Source: Streptomyces nodosus (GTDB lineage Bacteria > Actinomycetota > Actinomycetes > Streptomycetales > Streptomycetaceae). From it: 64,000 bases of DNA. Each line of letters opens with the position of its first letter. Position 1 is the stretch's first letter. The stretch covers positions 1,054,001 through 1,118,000 of the forward strand of contig NZ_CP023747.1 in NCBI RefSeq assembly GCF_008704995.1, in the 5' to 3' direction. A model generated the notes under the pieces. It worked only from the letters and a program-made list of their open reading frames with translations. It made no database searches and had not been told where the DNA came from. The position numbers were made by a program, and so were the translations under genes. Shown piece by piece: positions 26,160-34,099 of this stretch.

Positions 26160-26227
26160 CCTGCTCCCCCTCCCTGACCCGCTCCCCCTCTCTGACCTGC
26201 CCCCGCTCCCTGACCTGCCCCCGCTTC
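26156..26227. repeat. Four tandem 18-bp repeats between MarR and MFS genes
   Basis: Four contiguous 18-bp units of the form CTGACCTGCYCCCSCTCC with one to four differences between copies. The first overlaps the MarR stop codon. They are pyrimidine-rich on the plus strand. No hairpin is obvious. It could be a regulator array or simple slippage. Confidence 0.8.
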
Positions 26228-26271
26228 ACGACACCCGAAAATTTCACACGACGTTCGAAAGAGAACCGCAT

Positions 26272-27594
26272 ATGAGTGCATCGCACGGGAAGGCTGCGAG
26301 TCCGTTCAAGCAGCCCAAGGCCGTCTGGGCCGTGGCGTTCGCCTGCGTCATCTCGTTCATGGGCATCGGGCTGGTCGACCCGATCCTGCCCGCCCTGGCC
26401 GAGAGCCTGCACGCCTCGCCCAGCCAGGTCTCGCTGCTGTTCAGCAGCTATCTGATCGTGACCGCGGTGGCGATGCTGATCGTCGGCTGGTTCTCCAGCC
26501 GTTTCGGTGCCAAGCGCACCCTGGTCATAGGCCTGGCGATTATCGTGGTCTTCGCCGCCCTGGCAGGCACCTCGGGCTCCATCGACGGCATCGTCGGTTT
26601 CCGCGCCGGATGGGGCCTGGGCAACGCGCTGTTCATCGCCACCTCGCTGGCCGTCATCGTGGCCTCGGCCAGCGGCGGCTTCGGCGGAGCGATCATCCTG
26701 TACGAGACCGCCCTCGGCCTCGGCATCGCCGTCGGACCGCTGCTCGGCGGCGAGTTGGGCTCCATCAGCTGGCGCGGTCCGTTCTTCGGCGTCGCCGTGC
26801 TGATGGCCATCGCCCTGGCCGCCACCGTCGTCTTCGTCCCCTCACTGCCGAAGCCCGAACACCCCACCTCACCGCTCGCGCCGCTCAAGGCGCTGCGCCA
26901 CCGCGGGCTGCTGACCATGGGCATCATGGCCCTGCTGTACAACTGGGGCTTCTTCACCATGCTGGGCTACGCCCCGTACCCCATGAAGCTGGACGCCCAT
27001 CAGCTCGGACTGGTCTTCACCGGCTGGGGACTGCTGGTCGCGCTCTTCAGCGTCTTCGTCGCCCCGCGGCTGCAGACCCGTTTCGGAACCGCCCCCGTCC
27101 TGTACGCCAATCTGCTCGGCCTCGGCATCGTGATGGCCGTCATCGCCACGGGCGTCTCCACACCGACCGTGGTGATCGTGGCGGTCGTCGTCAGCGGCGC
27201 CTTCATCGGCATCAACAACACCCTCACCACCCAGGCCGTGATGCTGGTGTCCCCGGTCGAGCGTCCGGTGGCCTCCTCCGCCTACGGCTTCGTCCGCTTC
27301 ATCGGCGGCGGACTGGCCCCCTACGCCGCCGGCAAGCTCGCCGACGCGACCGATCTCAGCGCCCCCTTCTATCTGGGCGCGGCCACCTTCGTCATCGCCA
27401 TCCCGGTGCTGGCGAGCGGTCACCGGCTGCTCCACAAGGCCGAGGCGCACTCCGGCGAGGGGCAGCCGGTCACCCCCACCCTCACCCCGGTGGGCGCCCG
27501 GGCCGACGGCGGCGGCGCCCCGGTCGTCGTCGCCGTCGGATCCCATGAAGGGGGCCGCCGCCGTCGTGGACACCGCGGCCCGGCTGGCCCGTGA
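26272..27594 (+). CDS. MFS exporter (DHA family), apparently frameshifted from a C-terminal USP domain
   Basis: Multidrug-type major facilitator of 440 residues with twelve predicted membrane helices between residues 17 and 385 (opening WAVAFACVISFMGIGLVDPI). The loop GWFSSRFGAKRT between helices 2 and 3 matches the family signature. After the last helix comes a hydrophilic tail that enters GGGAPVVVAVGSHEGG, exactly how a universal stress protein domain begins, and then degenerates into Arg/Gly before the stop. The true continuation lies in the next frame from 27545. Losing one G of the run at 27550-27554 would join the two. It is likely regulated by the upstream MarR protein. Confidence 0.87.
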   Translation: MSASHGKAASPFKQPKAVWAVAFACVISFMGIGLVDPILPALAESLHASPSQVSLLFSSYLIVTAVAMLIVGWFSSRFGAKRTLVIGLAIIVVFAALAGTSGSIDGIVGFRAGWGLGNALFIATSLAVIVASASGGFGGAIILYETALGLGIAVGPLLGGELGSISWRGPFFGVAVLMAIALAATVVFVPSLPKPEHPTSPLAPLKALRHRGLLTMGIMALLYNWGFFTMLGYAPYPMKLDAHQLGLVFTGWGLLVALFSVFVAPRLQTRFGTAPVLYANLLGLGIVMAVIATGVSTPTVVIVAVVVSGAFIGINNTLTTQAVMLVSPVERPVASSAYGFVRFIGGGLAPYAAGKLADATDLSAPFYLGAATFVIAIPVLASGHRLLHKAEAHSGEGQPVTPTLTPVGARADGGGAPVVVAVGSHEGGRRRRGHRGPAGP

Positions 27595-27994
27595 CGCCGG
27601 CGGTCCGCTGGAGGTGGTCCATGTCCAGGAGACCGTCGTCGTCGAGGAACAGGCCGTCGACACCGAGGGCACCGAGCAGGCCCGCGCGGCCGTCACCGCC
27701 CATCTGGACCGGCTCGCCGGTCTGGGCATCGCCGCCACCGGTCAGATCCTCACCAGCGTCGGCGACCACGCCGCCGCCGGCCGGGCGCTGGCCCGGCACG
27801 CCGCCGACGTCAACGCCCGTACCGTCGCCGTCGGACGCTCCCCGCGTGGGCCCCTCGCCCAGTTCGCCGACGGCAGTTTCACCACGGCCCTCACCCACGC
27901 GGCCTCCTGCACGGTCGTCCTGGTCGACCCGGAGCACTCCCCTCGGCCGCTGACCGCGGACTCCCTGACGGAGCTGCGCAACACCCCCGCCTGA
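27545..27994 (+). CDS. Universal stress protein domain, probably the C-terminal part of the upstream exporter
   Basis: A frame of 149 residues from ATG 27545, overlapping the exporter gene by 50 bases. It covers a UspA fold from the first helix on (VVDTAARLARDAGGPLEVVH, then RHAADVNARTVAVGRSPRGP and GSFTTALTHAASCTVVLVDP). The first beta strand is missing here but is present in the exporter's frame (PVVVAVGS). No separate ribosome-binding site is evident before the ATG. Either a single transporter-USP protein was broken by a one-base indel in a G run, the sequence has an error there, or the two are made separately. Confidence 0.75.
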   Translation: MKGAAAVVDTAARLARDAGGPLEVVHVQETVVVEEQAVDTEGTEQARAAVTAHLDRLAGLGIAATGQILTSVGDHAAAGRALARHAADVNARTVAVGRSPRGPLAQFADGSFTTALTHAASCTVVLVDPEHSPRPLTADSLTELRNTPA

Positions 27995-28023
27995 GACGGA
28001 TCCTGACGCCCGAACGGCGAAAA

Positions 28024-28062
28024 CCGCTGTCGGGCGGCCGGTGTACGGCCGCCCGACAGCGG
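28024..28062 (+). terminator. Long hairpin terminator between convergent genes
   Basis: Perfect 17-bp inverted repeat (CCGCTGTCGGGCGGCCG and its complement) with loop GTGTA. It sits after the USP frame and before the 3' end of the amidohydrolase gene, so it can act in both directions. Confidence 0.85.
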
Positions 28063-28097
28063 TACGCCTCGCTCGCCGCTCCCGTCCTCCGCACGTC

Positions 28098-29144
28098 CTA
28101 CGGTCGACGGCCGCCGGTGAGTGCCGGAAGAAGACGATGGGCGTTGTCGCGGTTGATGAGCCGACGCTGCTCCTCGTCGAGGGCGGGGTCGTTGTCGAGC
28201 GCGGGTGCGGTGACCCCCGTGACCAGATGGGCCGGGGTGGGGGGCCAGTCGCTGCCGTAGAGGATCCGGGAGGAACCCGCGGCGGCCAGCAGACTGGGGG
28301 TGGACGAGGGGGACATGGGGCCGGCCGTGTCGTAGTAGAAGCGATGGAGGTAGTCACGGACCCGGGCGCCCTCCACCTTGGGCGTCAGCTGGTCGCTGAA
28401 CACCTCCGCGCGGGTGGCGATATAGGGCAGGAACCCGCCCCCGTGCGGCAGGATGAAGGTCAGGTCCGGGTAGCGGTCCAAGGTGCCGTTGATGATGAGA
28501 CTGAGCGCGGCGCGCGTGGTGTCCAGCAGGAAGTCGCACAGGAACGGCGGCACGCCCTCCAGCCCCGCACCCCCTTGGGGGACGTCCATCGGATGCACAC
28601 TGACCACGGCCGAGCGTTCGTTCAGCTCCGCCAGAATCACATTCTGGTCGGGGTGGCCGAGATAGACCCCCTTGACGCTGGTCCGCACACTGGCGCCGAC
28701 GGCCCCGAGGTCGTCCATCCCATGGGTGAGCGACCACAGCGACAGGTCCGGGCTGTCGAGGAAGACCGGGGCGTAGAACGCGAAGCGATCGGGATGGCTC
28801 TTCACCAGGTCACCGGCCGCTTGCAGGGCGACCCGGGCGCTCTCCCTGCGCACCTTCGGTTCCTGCGGGCGGCCCAGCATCGCCACGGTGAACACGCTGG
28901 TCCGGATACCGGCCCAGTCCATCATCGTGAGCGCCGTGTCGAGGTCCCACCGGGTCCACGGCGGCAGGCTCCGACGATGGACGACCTCGTGCTTCTCCGC
29001 CCAGTCGAGCCATTCCGGCGCGGTGTAATGGTGGTGTACGTCCACCCGCGCCCGGCGCGCGTCACGCTCCTCCGTCTCCGCCGACCCGCTGTTTCCGGTG
29101 GCGGCCACGGGGGCTGTGCCGGTGGCCGTCTGCACTGATGTCAT
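28098..29144 (-). CDS. Amidohydrolase family protein (ACMSD/decarboxylase-like)
   Basis: Metal-dependent TIM-barrel protein of 348 residues. The N-terminal metal motif is RVDVHHHYTAPEWLDW. Later come a His in LTFILPHGGGFLPYI and the catalytic Asp in RILYGSDWPPTP, the usual order of amidohydrolase-2 enzymes such as ACMSD or gamma-resorcylate decarboxylase. It probably decarboxylates or hydrolyses an aromatic or ring-cleaved acid. It lies 72 bp after the FAD monooxygenase on the same strand, suggesting consecutive steps on one aromatic substrate. The precise substrate cannot be read from sequence. Confidence 0.87.
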   Translation of the reverse strand: MTSVQTATGTAPVAATGNSGSAETEERDARRARVDVHHHYTAPEWLDWAEKHEVVHRRSLPPWTRWDLDTALTMMDWAGIRTSVFTVAMLGRPQEPKVRRESARVALQAAGDLVKSHPDRFAFYAPVFLDSPDLSLWSLTHGMDDLGAVGASVRTSVKGVYLGHPDQNVILAELNERSAVVSVHPMDVPQGGAGLEGVPPFLCDFLLDTTRAALSLIINGTLDRYPDLTFILPHGGGFLPYIATRAEVFSDQLTPKVEGARVRDYLHRFYYDTAGPMSPSSTPSLLAAAGSSRILYGSDWPPTPAHLVTGVTAPALDNDPALDEEQRRLINRDNAHRLLPALTGGRRP

Positions 29145-29216
29145 GGACAGGTCCCATTCCTGTGGTCACGCCGGAGAAGCCGGGCTTGCGAGGCACGGTT
29201 CCGGGCCGTGGTGCGT

Positions 29217-30839
29217 TCAGCGCCCGAGAACCTGGAGGAGGACATCGGTCAGTTCCTTCTCCCTGTCCGCCGTCTCGCCCTCGGCCCGCCAGGCCACAAA
29301 GCCGTCCGGCCGTACCAGCACCGCGCCCTCCGGTTTCGTGCCGTACGCCGAGCACCAGTCCGCGGCGCCACCGGTGTCCAGGTCGTACTCCGCTCCGTCG
29401 CCGATGGAGTAGGCGTCCAGCGGTACGTTGAGCCGCGCGGCCACGGTGCGGGCGGCGGTGCGCCAGTCCGGCCCGCCGCAGAGCAGCACGAAGGAGCGCT
29501 CGAACAGGTCGATCGTGGAGACGGTCGCCCCCTTGTGGCCGGCCCAGAGGTGCGGTGCACGGCTTCCGGGCTCGCCGTTCAGGCACAGGACGTCCGGGAT
29601 GACGGAATCCTCCGCCGGTGCGCCCACCACCGCCCGCGAGTCATAGCGATAGCCCAGCGCCACGGTCATCAGATCGTCCGAGGGGTCGTTCGACTCCGTC
29701 CTGACGGAGTAGCCGGGGTGCTGCTCACGAGCCGCCTGAAGGGTCGCTCGCGCGCTGGTGGCCTGTGCCACCGGCCGGCGCTCGGACTCATAGCTGTCAA
29801 GAAGCGCCGGGCCCGCCCAGCCACGGAGGACCGCGGCGACCTTCCAGGCGAGGTTGTGCGCGTCCTGGATACCGGTGTTGGATCCGAACGCCCCGGTCGG
29901 CGGCATCTCGTGGGCGGAGTCACCGATGAGGAACACGCGCCCGTCCCGGTAGCTGTTGGCCACGCGGTCCGCCGCATGCCAGGTCGCCTTCCCGGTGATC
30001 TCCACGTCCAGATTGCGCACCCCGGCCGCCGCCCGGATGTGCTCGGCGATCCGGTCGTCGGTGAAGTAGTCCAGCGTCTGCCCGCGCGCGGGGAACCAGG
30101 GCACATGGAAGACCCATTGGTCCTCGTTGTCCACGGGCAGCAGCACACCTTCGCCGGTGGGGTCGGTGACATAGCAGACGATGAACGGGTCGTCCCCCGC
30201 GACCTCGCGCAGGAACTTGCTGCGGAAGGTGACGCTGACGTTGTGGAAAAGATCTCCCGAACCCGAGTGTTCGATCCCGAGCCGCTCACGCACCGGGCTG
30301 CGGGGGCCGTCGGCGGCGAGCAGATAGTCGGTGCTCATCGTGTATGTCTCGCCGGAGTCCCGGTCCTGCAGAACGGCCCGCACCCCGTCGGCGTCCTGGG
30401 TGAAGGACAGCAGTTCCGTGCGGAAGCGCACATCTCCGCCCAGGTCGCGGGCGCCTTGCAGCAGTACGGGTTCCAGATCGTTCTGGCTGCACGCGCACCG
30501 CCTCGCCGAGCACACGTCGGCCTCCGGCGCCCTGCCCGTGATCCGCCCCGAGAGCCATCGCCGGTTCCCGCTGTGCAGGGTGTCCACCTGAAGGATTCCG
30601 TTGTTCTTCGACAGCGTCTCCGCCGCCTTCCGGATCCCCGGCTCGAGGCCGGCGGTCCGGAACAGTTCCATCGTCCGCATGTTGTTGCCGCGCCCGCGCG
30701 GATGCGACGACGTGGCGGTATGACGCTCGACGACGCAGTGCTGGATGCCCAGGCGCCCGAGGAAAACAGATGCGGACAGGCCCACGAGTGAGCCCCCCAC
30801 GACCAGGACGGGCACATACTCGTTGCCGCGATCGTTCAT
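29217..30839 (-). CDS. FAD-dependent aromatic monooxygenase (PHBH/TetX superfamily)
   Basis: Flavoprotein hydroxylase of 540 residues. Dinucleotide-binding start VLVVGGSLVGLSASVFLGRLG, DG-type motif DYLLAADGPRSPVRE, and the FAD ribityl motif VFLIGDSAHEMPPTGAFGSN followed by GIQDAHNLAWKVAAVL are all present. The C-terminal 150 residues form a thioredoxin-like domain (LLCGGPDWRTAARTVAARL) as in RdmE/PgaE-type polyketide hydroxylases. The start ATG (30837-30839) has GGAGGAG upstream. With the amidohydrolase it forms a two-gene leftward unit divergent from a cytochrome P450. Tailoring of an aromatic natural product or its breakdown are both possible. Confidence 0.92.
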   Translation of the reverse strand: MNDRGNEYVPVLVVGGSLVGLSASVFLGRLGIQHCVVERHTATSSHPRGRGNNMRTMELFRTAGLEPGIRKAAETLSKNNGILQVDTLHSGNRRWLSGRITGRAPEADVCSARRCACSQNDLEPVLLQGARDLGGDVRFRTELLSFTQDADGVRAVLQDRDSGETYTMSTDYLLAADGPRSPVRERLGIEHSGSGDLFHNVSVTFRSKFLREVAGDDPFIVCYVTDPTGEGVLLPVDNEDQWVFHVPWFPARGQTLDYFTDDRIAEHIRAAAGVRNLDVEITGKATWHAADRVANSYRDGRVFLIGDSAHEMPPTGAFGSNTGIQDAHNLAWKVAAVLRGWAGPALLDSYESERRPVAQATSARATLQAAREQHPGYSVRTESNDPSDDLMTVALGYRYDSRAVVGAPAEDSVIPDVLCLNGEPGSRAPHLWAGHKGATVSTIDLFERSFVLLCGGPDWRTAARTVAARLNVPLDAYSIGDGAEYDLDTGGAADWCSAYGTKPEGAVLVRPDGFVAWRAEGETADREKELTDVLLQVLGR

Positions 30840-31138
30840 CGCGTTTTTCTCCTCCGGGGTCAGCGTCTCCGCAGCGCGGTGGCCGAGGAATTCCGTGGCT
30901 CGCTCGCATTTCTTTTGCCATGCGGGGCGAGCCGATATGCAGCGATCACCTGAACAGCGGATGATCCGCCTCACCGCGTACCCACCCATGGGCCTGGACA
31001 GCCGTCGAAATCCCACGGCAGGTGCGATCGGGCTAATCGCGTTTACCCGGGGGAAGTTGCCGGGGACTGGTGGATCGAACCTCATATACCTGCTGTCCCG
31101 TTGCCGGGGCGGGAGCACCACGGAGAAAGGCCGGGACG
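30840..31138. promoter_or_regulatory. Divergent promoter region between monooxygenase and P450 genes
   Basis: About 300 bp without a supported gene. It must contain the promoters of both divergent units. I saw no clear long palindrome and no regulator gene adjacent. A GAGAAAGG ribosome-binding site precedes the P450 ATG. Confidence 0.5.
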
Positions 31139-32398
31139 ATGACTCAGCTCGACGAACGAGATATGACGGACTCGACAGCGGACGCGGTCTCGGCGGCCTC
31201 GCGCGGTGCGGCGGAGTATCGCGCCAATCCCTATCCGGTGTACGCGCGGCTGCGCGAGTCCGCCCCGGTGTGCCGGCTGTCTCCCCCGCACGGCGTGGAC
31301 ACCTATCTGATCACCCGGTACGACGACGCCAAGGCCGCCCTGACGGATCCGCGCATCAGCAAGGACATGTACGCGGCGATGGACGCGTACCACACCATTT
31401 TCGGTGACTCGTCCGTCGCGCTCGACGACAACATGCTCTTCTCGGACCCGCCCAAGCACACCCGGCTGCGCCGCATCGTCAACAGCGCCTTCAGTCCGCG
31501 CCGTATCGAGTCGCTGCATCCCCGCATTCAGCAGGTCACCGATGAACTGCTGGAGCGCTGTCCCACCGACGCACCCATCGACCTGCTGTCGTCGTTCGCC
31601 TTCCCGCTCCCCCTCGTCGTGATCTGCGAGCTCATCGGAATTCCCGAGGACGAGCGCGAGGAGGTCCAGCAATGGTGCGCCACCGTCGCGCGCACCGGAT
31701 TCAGCAAAGCCGACAAGGAGAAACTGGCACAGGCCGAGGGAACGCTGCGGGACTATTTCGCCGGCCTCATCGTACGGAAGCACAAGAACGCCTCCGACGA
31801 CCTTCTCAGCGATCTGATCCGGACGCAGGACGAGCAAGGGGCCCTGACCGACGGCGAACTTCTGTCGACCCTGTGGGTGCTGCTCTTCGCCGGCCACAAG
31901 ACGACCGCGTACCTCATCGGCAACGCCGTCTTCACCCTGTTGAACCACCGCGATCAACTGGAGGAGATCCTGGCGGACCCGGCCCTTCTGCCGAACGCGA
32001 TCGAGGAGGTCCTCCGCTTCGAGGGGTCGGTGGAGAACGGCACGTTCCGGCACGCCCTGGAGGACATCACCATCAGGGGCACGCTCATTCCCAAGGGCTC
32101 CCTGGTGCAGATCGCGCTCTCCTCGGCGAACCGGGATCCGGAGAAGTTCTCCTGCCCCGACAGCTTCGATGTGCGTCGGCAGGGTCTGCAGAGCACGCAT
32201 CTGGGCTTCGGCAGCGGGCCGCACTACTGCCTCGGTGCGCCGCTGACGCGCATGGAGATGCGCACGGCGCTGACCACGCTCTTCCAGAAGTTCCCGAAGA
32301 TCGAGCTGGCCTCCGAGGCGTCCGAGGCCGAATGGCTCAAGGTCCCGTTCCCCGCGTTCCGGGGACTCGAGAGGCTGCCCGTCAAGCTGGTTCCCTGA
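31139..32398 (+). CDS. Cytochrome P450 with Lys in the I-helix acid position
   Basis: Soluble bacterial P450 of 419 residues. The haem loop is HLGFGSGPHYCLGAP with C364 as the iron ligand, the K-helix ExxR is EEVLRFEG, and the I-helix reads LLFAGHKTTAYLIG. The residue before the conserved Thr is Lys254 where almost all monooxygenases have Glu or Asp (AGHETT), part of the proton-delivery pair. The gene is otherwise intact. It is divergent from the FAD monooxygenase/amidohydrolase pair. No ferredoxin gene is adjacent, so redox partners come from elsewhere. Confidence 0.95.
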   Translation: MTQLDERDMTDSTADAVSAASRGAAEYRANPYPVYARLRESAPVCRLSPPHGVDTYLITRYDDAKAALTDPRISKDMYAAMDAYHTIFGDSSVALDDNMLFSDPPKHTRLRRIVNSAFSPRRIESLHPRIQQVTDELLERCPTDAPIDLLSSFAFPLPLVVICELIGIPEDEREEVQQWCATVARTGFSKADKEKLAQAEGTLRDYFAGLIVRKHKNASDDLLSDLIRTQDEQGALTDGELLSTLWVLLFAGHKTTAYLIGNAVFTLLNHRDQLEEILADPALLPNAIEEVLRFEGSVENGTFRHALEDITIRGTLIPKGSLVQIALSSANRDPEKFSCPDSFDVRRQGLQSTHLGFGSGPHYCLGAPLTRMEMRTALTTLFQKFPKIELASEASEAEWLKVPFPAFRGLERLPVKLVP

Positions 32399-32414
32399 CG
32401 GCTCCGGCACAAGG

Positions 32415-32455
32415 ACGACGGGCCTTCGGCGCGCACCGCGCCGAAGGCCCGTCGT
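32415..32455. terminator. Bidirectional hairpin terminator
   Basis: Perfect 19-bp inverted repeat (ACGACGGGCCTTCGGCGCG / CGCGCCGAAGGCCCGTCGT) with loop CAC between the convergent P450 and rhodanese genes. It ends two bases before the rhodanese stop codon. Confidence 0.88.
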
Positions 32456-32456
32456 C

Positions 32457-33044
32457 TCAGCGTGTGCGGAGCGCCGCCAGCGTGGCGGTGAGGTCGGTCG
32501 TACGCGGCCGGTTGTGGGGCAGCCTGGCGAGCAGGGCCGCCATTCCGCAGGTGTCGGTGAGCGCCGAGAACACCAGACCGCCCGCGACGCCCGCAGAGAT
32601 CAGCAGGAAGGCCGGATGGACGGCCTGACCCAGTGCCAGACCGGTCAGGACCAGGGTGCCCGCGGTGAGGCGGACCTGGCGTTCCATGCTCCAGCCGGAC
32701 CGGGGGGCGCAGGCGGCGGGCCGCTGGAGGTCATGTCCCGCGGCGGCCCAGGCCTTGGTGCCGCCGACGAGGGTGGCGGCGGCCGTGCCGTGCTCGGCCA
32801 GGAGTGCGCAGGCGTTCCGGGAGCGGTTGCCGGAAGCACATACGACGAGGACATCGGCGCGTCCGGCCGCGGCACGGATCTCGGGCAGCGCGCTCCGCAG
32901 GGAGTCCAGGGGGATGTTGAGAGCACCGGGCAGATGACCCGAGGCGTACTCACCGGGGGTGCGCACATCGATGACGGTCAGCTCGTGCAACCGGCTCCGG
33001 GCCTGGTCGATGCCGAGGGTGACGGGGGTGACGGGAATGCTCAT
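32457..33044 (-). CDS. Membrane-anchored rhodanese (rhodanese-DUF2892 fusion)
   Basis: Sulfurtransferase of 195 residues. The rhodanese domain (about 8-105) has VIDVRTPGEYASGHLPGALN and the active-site loop VVCASGNRSR with the catalytic Cys. It is followed by a DUF2892-type hydrophobic hairpin (about 125-170, RLTAGTLVLTGLALGQAVHP). Fusions of this kind handle persulfide sulfur at the membrane. Last gene of a leftward set with a TauE/SafE exporter and a metallo-beta-lactamase/rhodanese protein, matching known sulfide/persulfide-detoxification groups. Confidence 0.92.
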   Translation of the reverse strand: MSIPVTPVTLGIDQARSRLHELTVIDVRTPGEYASGHLPGALNIPLDSLRSALPEIRAAAGRADVLVVCASGNRSRNACALLAEHGTAAATLVGGTKAWAAAGHDLQRPAACAPRSGWSMERQVRLTAGTLVLTGLALGQAVHPAFLLISAGVAGGLVFSALTDTCGMAALLARLPHNRPRTTDLTATLAALRTR

Positions 33045-33147
33045 GGCTGGGTGATCCTTGATCGTCGACTGTGTCCCGGACCGGGACGTTCGGTGCCGCT
33101 GGGGGTAGGGAGCGGGGGGACGGTGGAGCGGAGAACGTGCACGGCGG

Positions 33148-33894
33148 TCATCGGAGTGCGGCGTCGATCAGCATGAAGGCGGCCACTCCCAGCAGCATCA
33201 GGGCGAAGATCCGCCGGAGGGCGGGGCCGGACACCTTGGCCGCCAGGCGTCTGCCGTCCCAGGCACCGAGGATCGCCGCCCCGGCGAACGGGGCGATGAC
33301 GGCCCAGTCCGGTCCGTCGGCGGTGCCGGTGCGCATCATCAGCGCGGCCAGGGAGTTGACGGTGATGACCAGCAGACTGGTGCCCACCGCCTCCCTCATC
33401 CCCAGGCGGACCACTCCCACCAGGGCCGGTACGGCCAGAAAGCCGCCGCCGACGCCCAGGACCCCGGTCAGGGCTCCGAGGCCCGCGCCGGCCCCGGCCG
33501 CACGGAGCGGCCGGACGGGGCCGGACGCCTCGTCCGGACGGGGACGCAGCATCCGAAGCGCGGCCAGCGCCGCCGTCACCGCGAAGGCCGTGGTCAGCAC
33601 CGCCTGCGGCAGCCGCCCTGCGACGGCACCGCCGAGCAGGGCCGGACCGATGCCCGCCGCCGCGAACAGCAGTCCGGTGCGCCAGCGGACCCGGCCCTCC
33701 CGGGCGTGTGCGGTCAGCGCGGTGGCCGAGGTGACGGTCACGATGACCAGGCTCGCGGTGCCGGCCGCGACCGGGGTGAAGCCGAGCAGATAGATCAGGG
33801 CGGGCACGGCCAGTACGCTGCCCCCGCCCCCGAGTGCGCCCAGGGCGAGACCGATGACGGCCCCGGCGGCCAGGGCGATCAGCAGAACGCTCAT
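33148..33894 (-). CDS. TauE/SafE family sulfur-compound exporter
   Basis: Membrane protein of 248 residues with about eight helices. The family's duplicated glycine-rich motif appears twice: LALGALGGGGSVLAVPALIY near residue 18-37 and LTGVLGVGGGFLAVPALVGV near 140-160. In sulfur operons such permeases export sulfite, thiosulfate or organosulfonates. It sits between the two rhodanese-containing genes on the same strand, with about 100 and 200 bp gaps, so the three may share one regulator but not strict translational coupling. Confidence 0.92.
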   Translation of the reverse strand: MSVLLIALAAGAVIGLALGALGGGGSVLAVPALIYLLGFTPVAAGTASLVIVTVTSATALTAHAREGRVRWRTGLLFAAAGIGPALLGGAVAGRLPQAVLTTAFAVTAALAALRMLRPRPDEASGPVRPLRAAGAGAGLGALTGVLGVGGGFLAVPALVGVVRLGMREAVGTSLLVITVNSLAALMMRTGTADGPDWAVIAPFAGAAILGAWDGRRLAAKVSGPALRRIFALMLLGVAAFMLIDAALR

Positions 33895-34099
33895 ACGGCC
33901 GCGCCGTCCCTGCCGCGCCGATCCGCCGCGGGCCGTCCGCTCCACGCCTGGTGCCGTATGCCGCCGCTGCCGTCCCGTGCCTCGTCCGGGCCAGTCGTGA
34001 ACCGGCTCATCGCCTTGATGCTCCTCATCGCTTCGTTCCGGGTGCGCGGCCGGCTCGTTGCGGGCGTGCCACGCCCCGGCCGCTGGGGCATCCGGTGCC

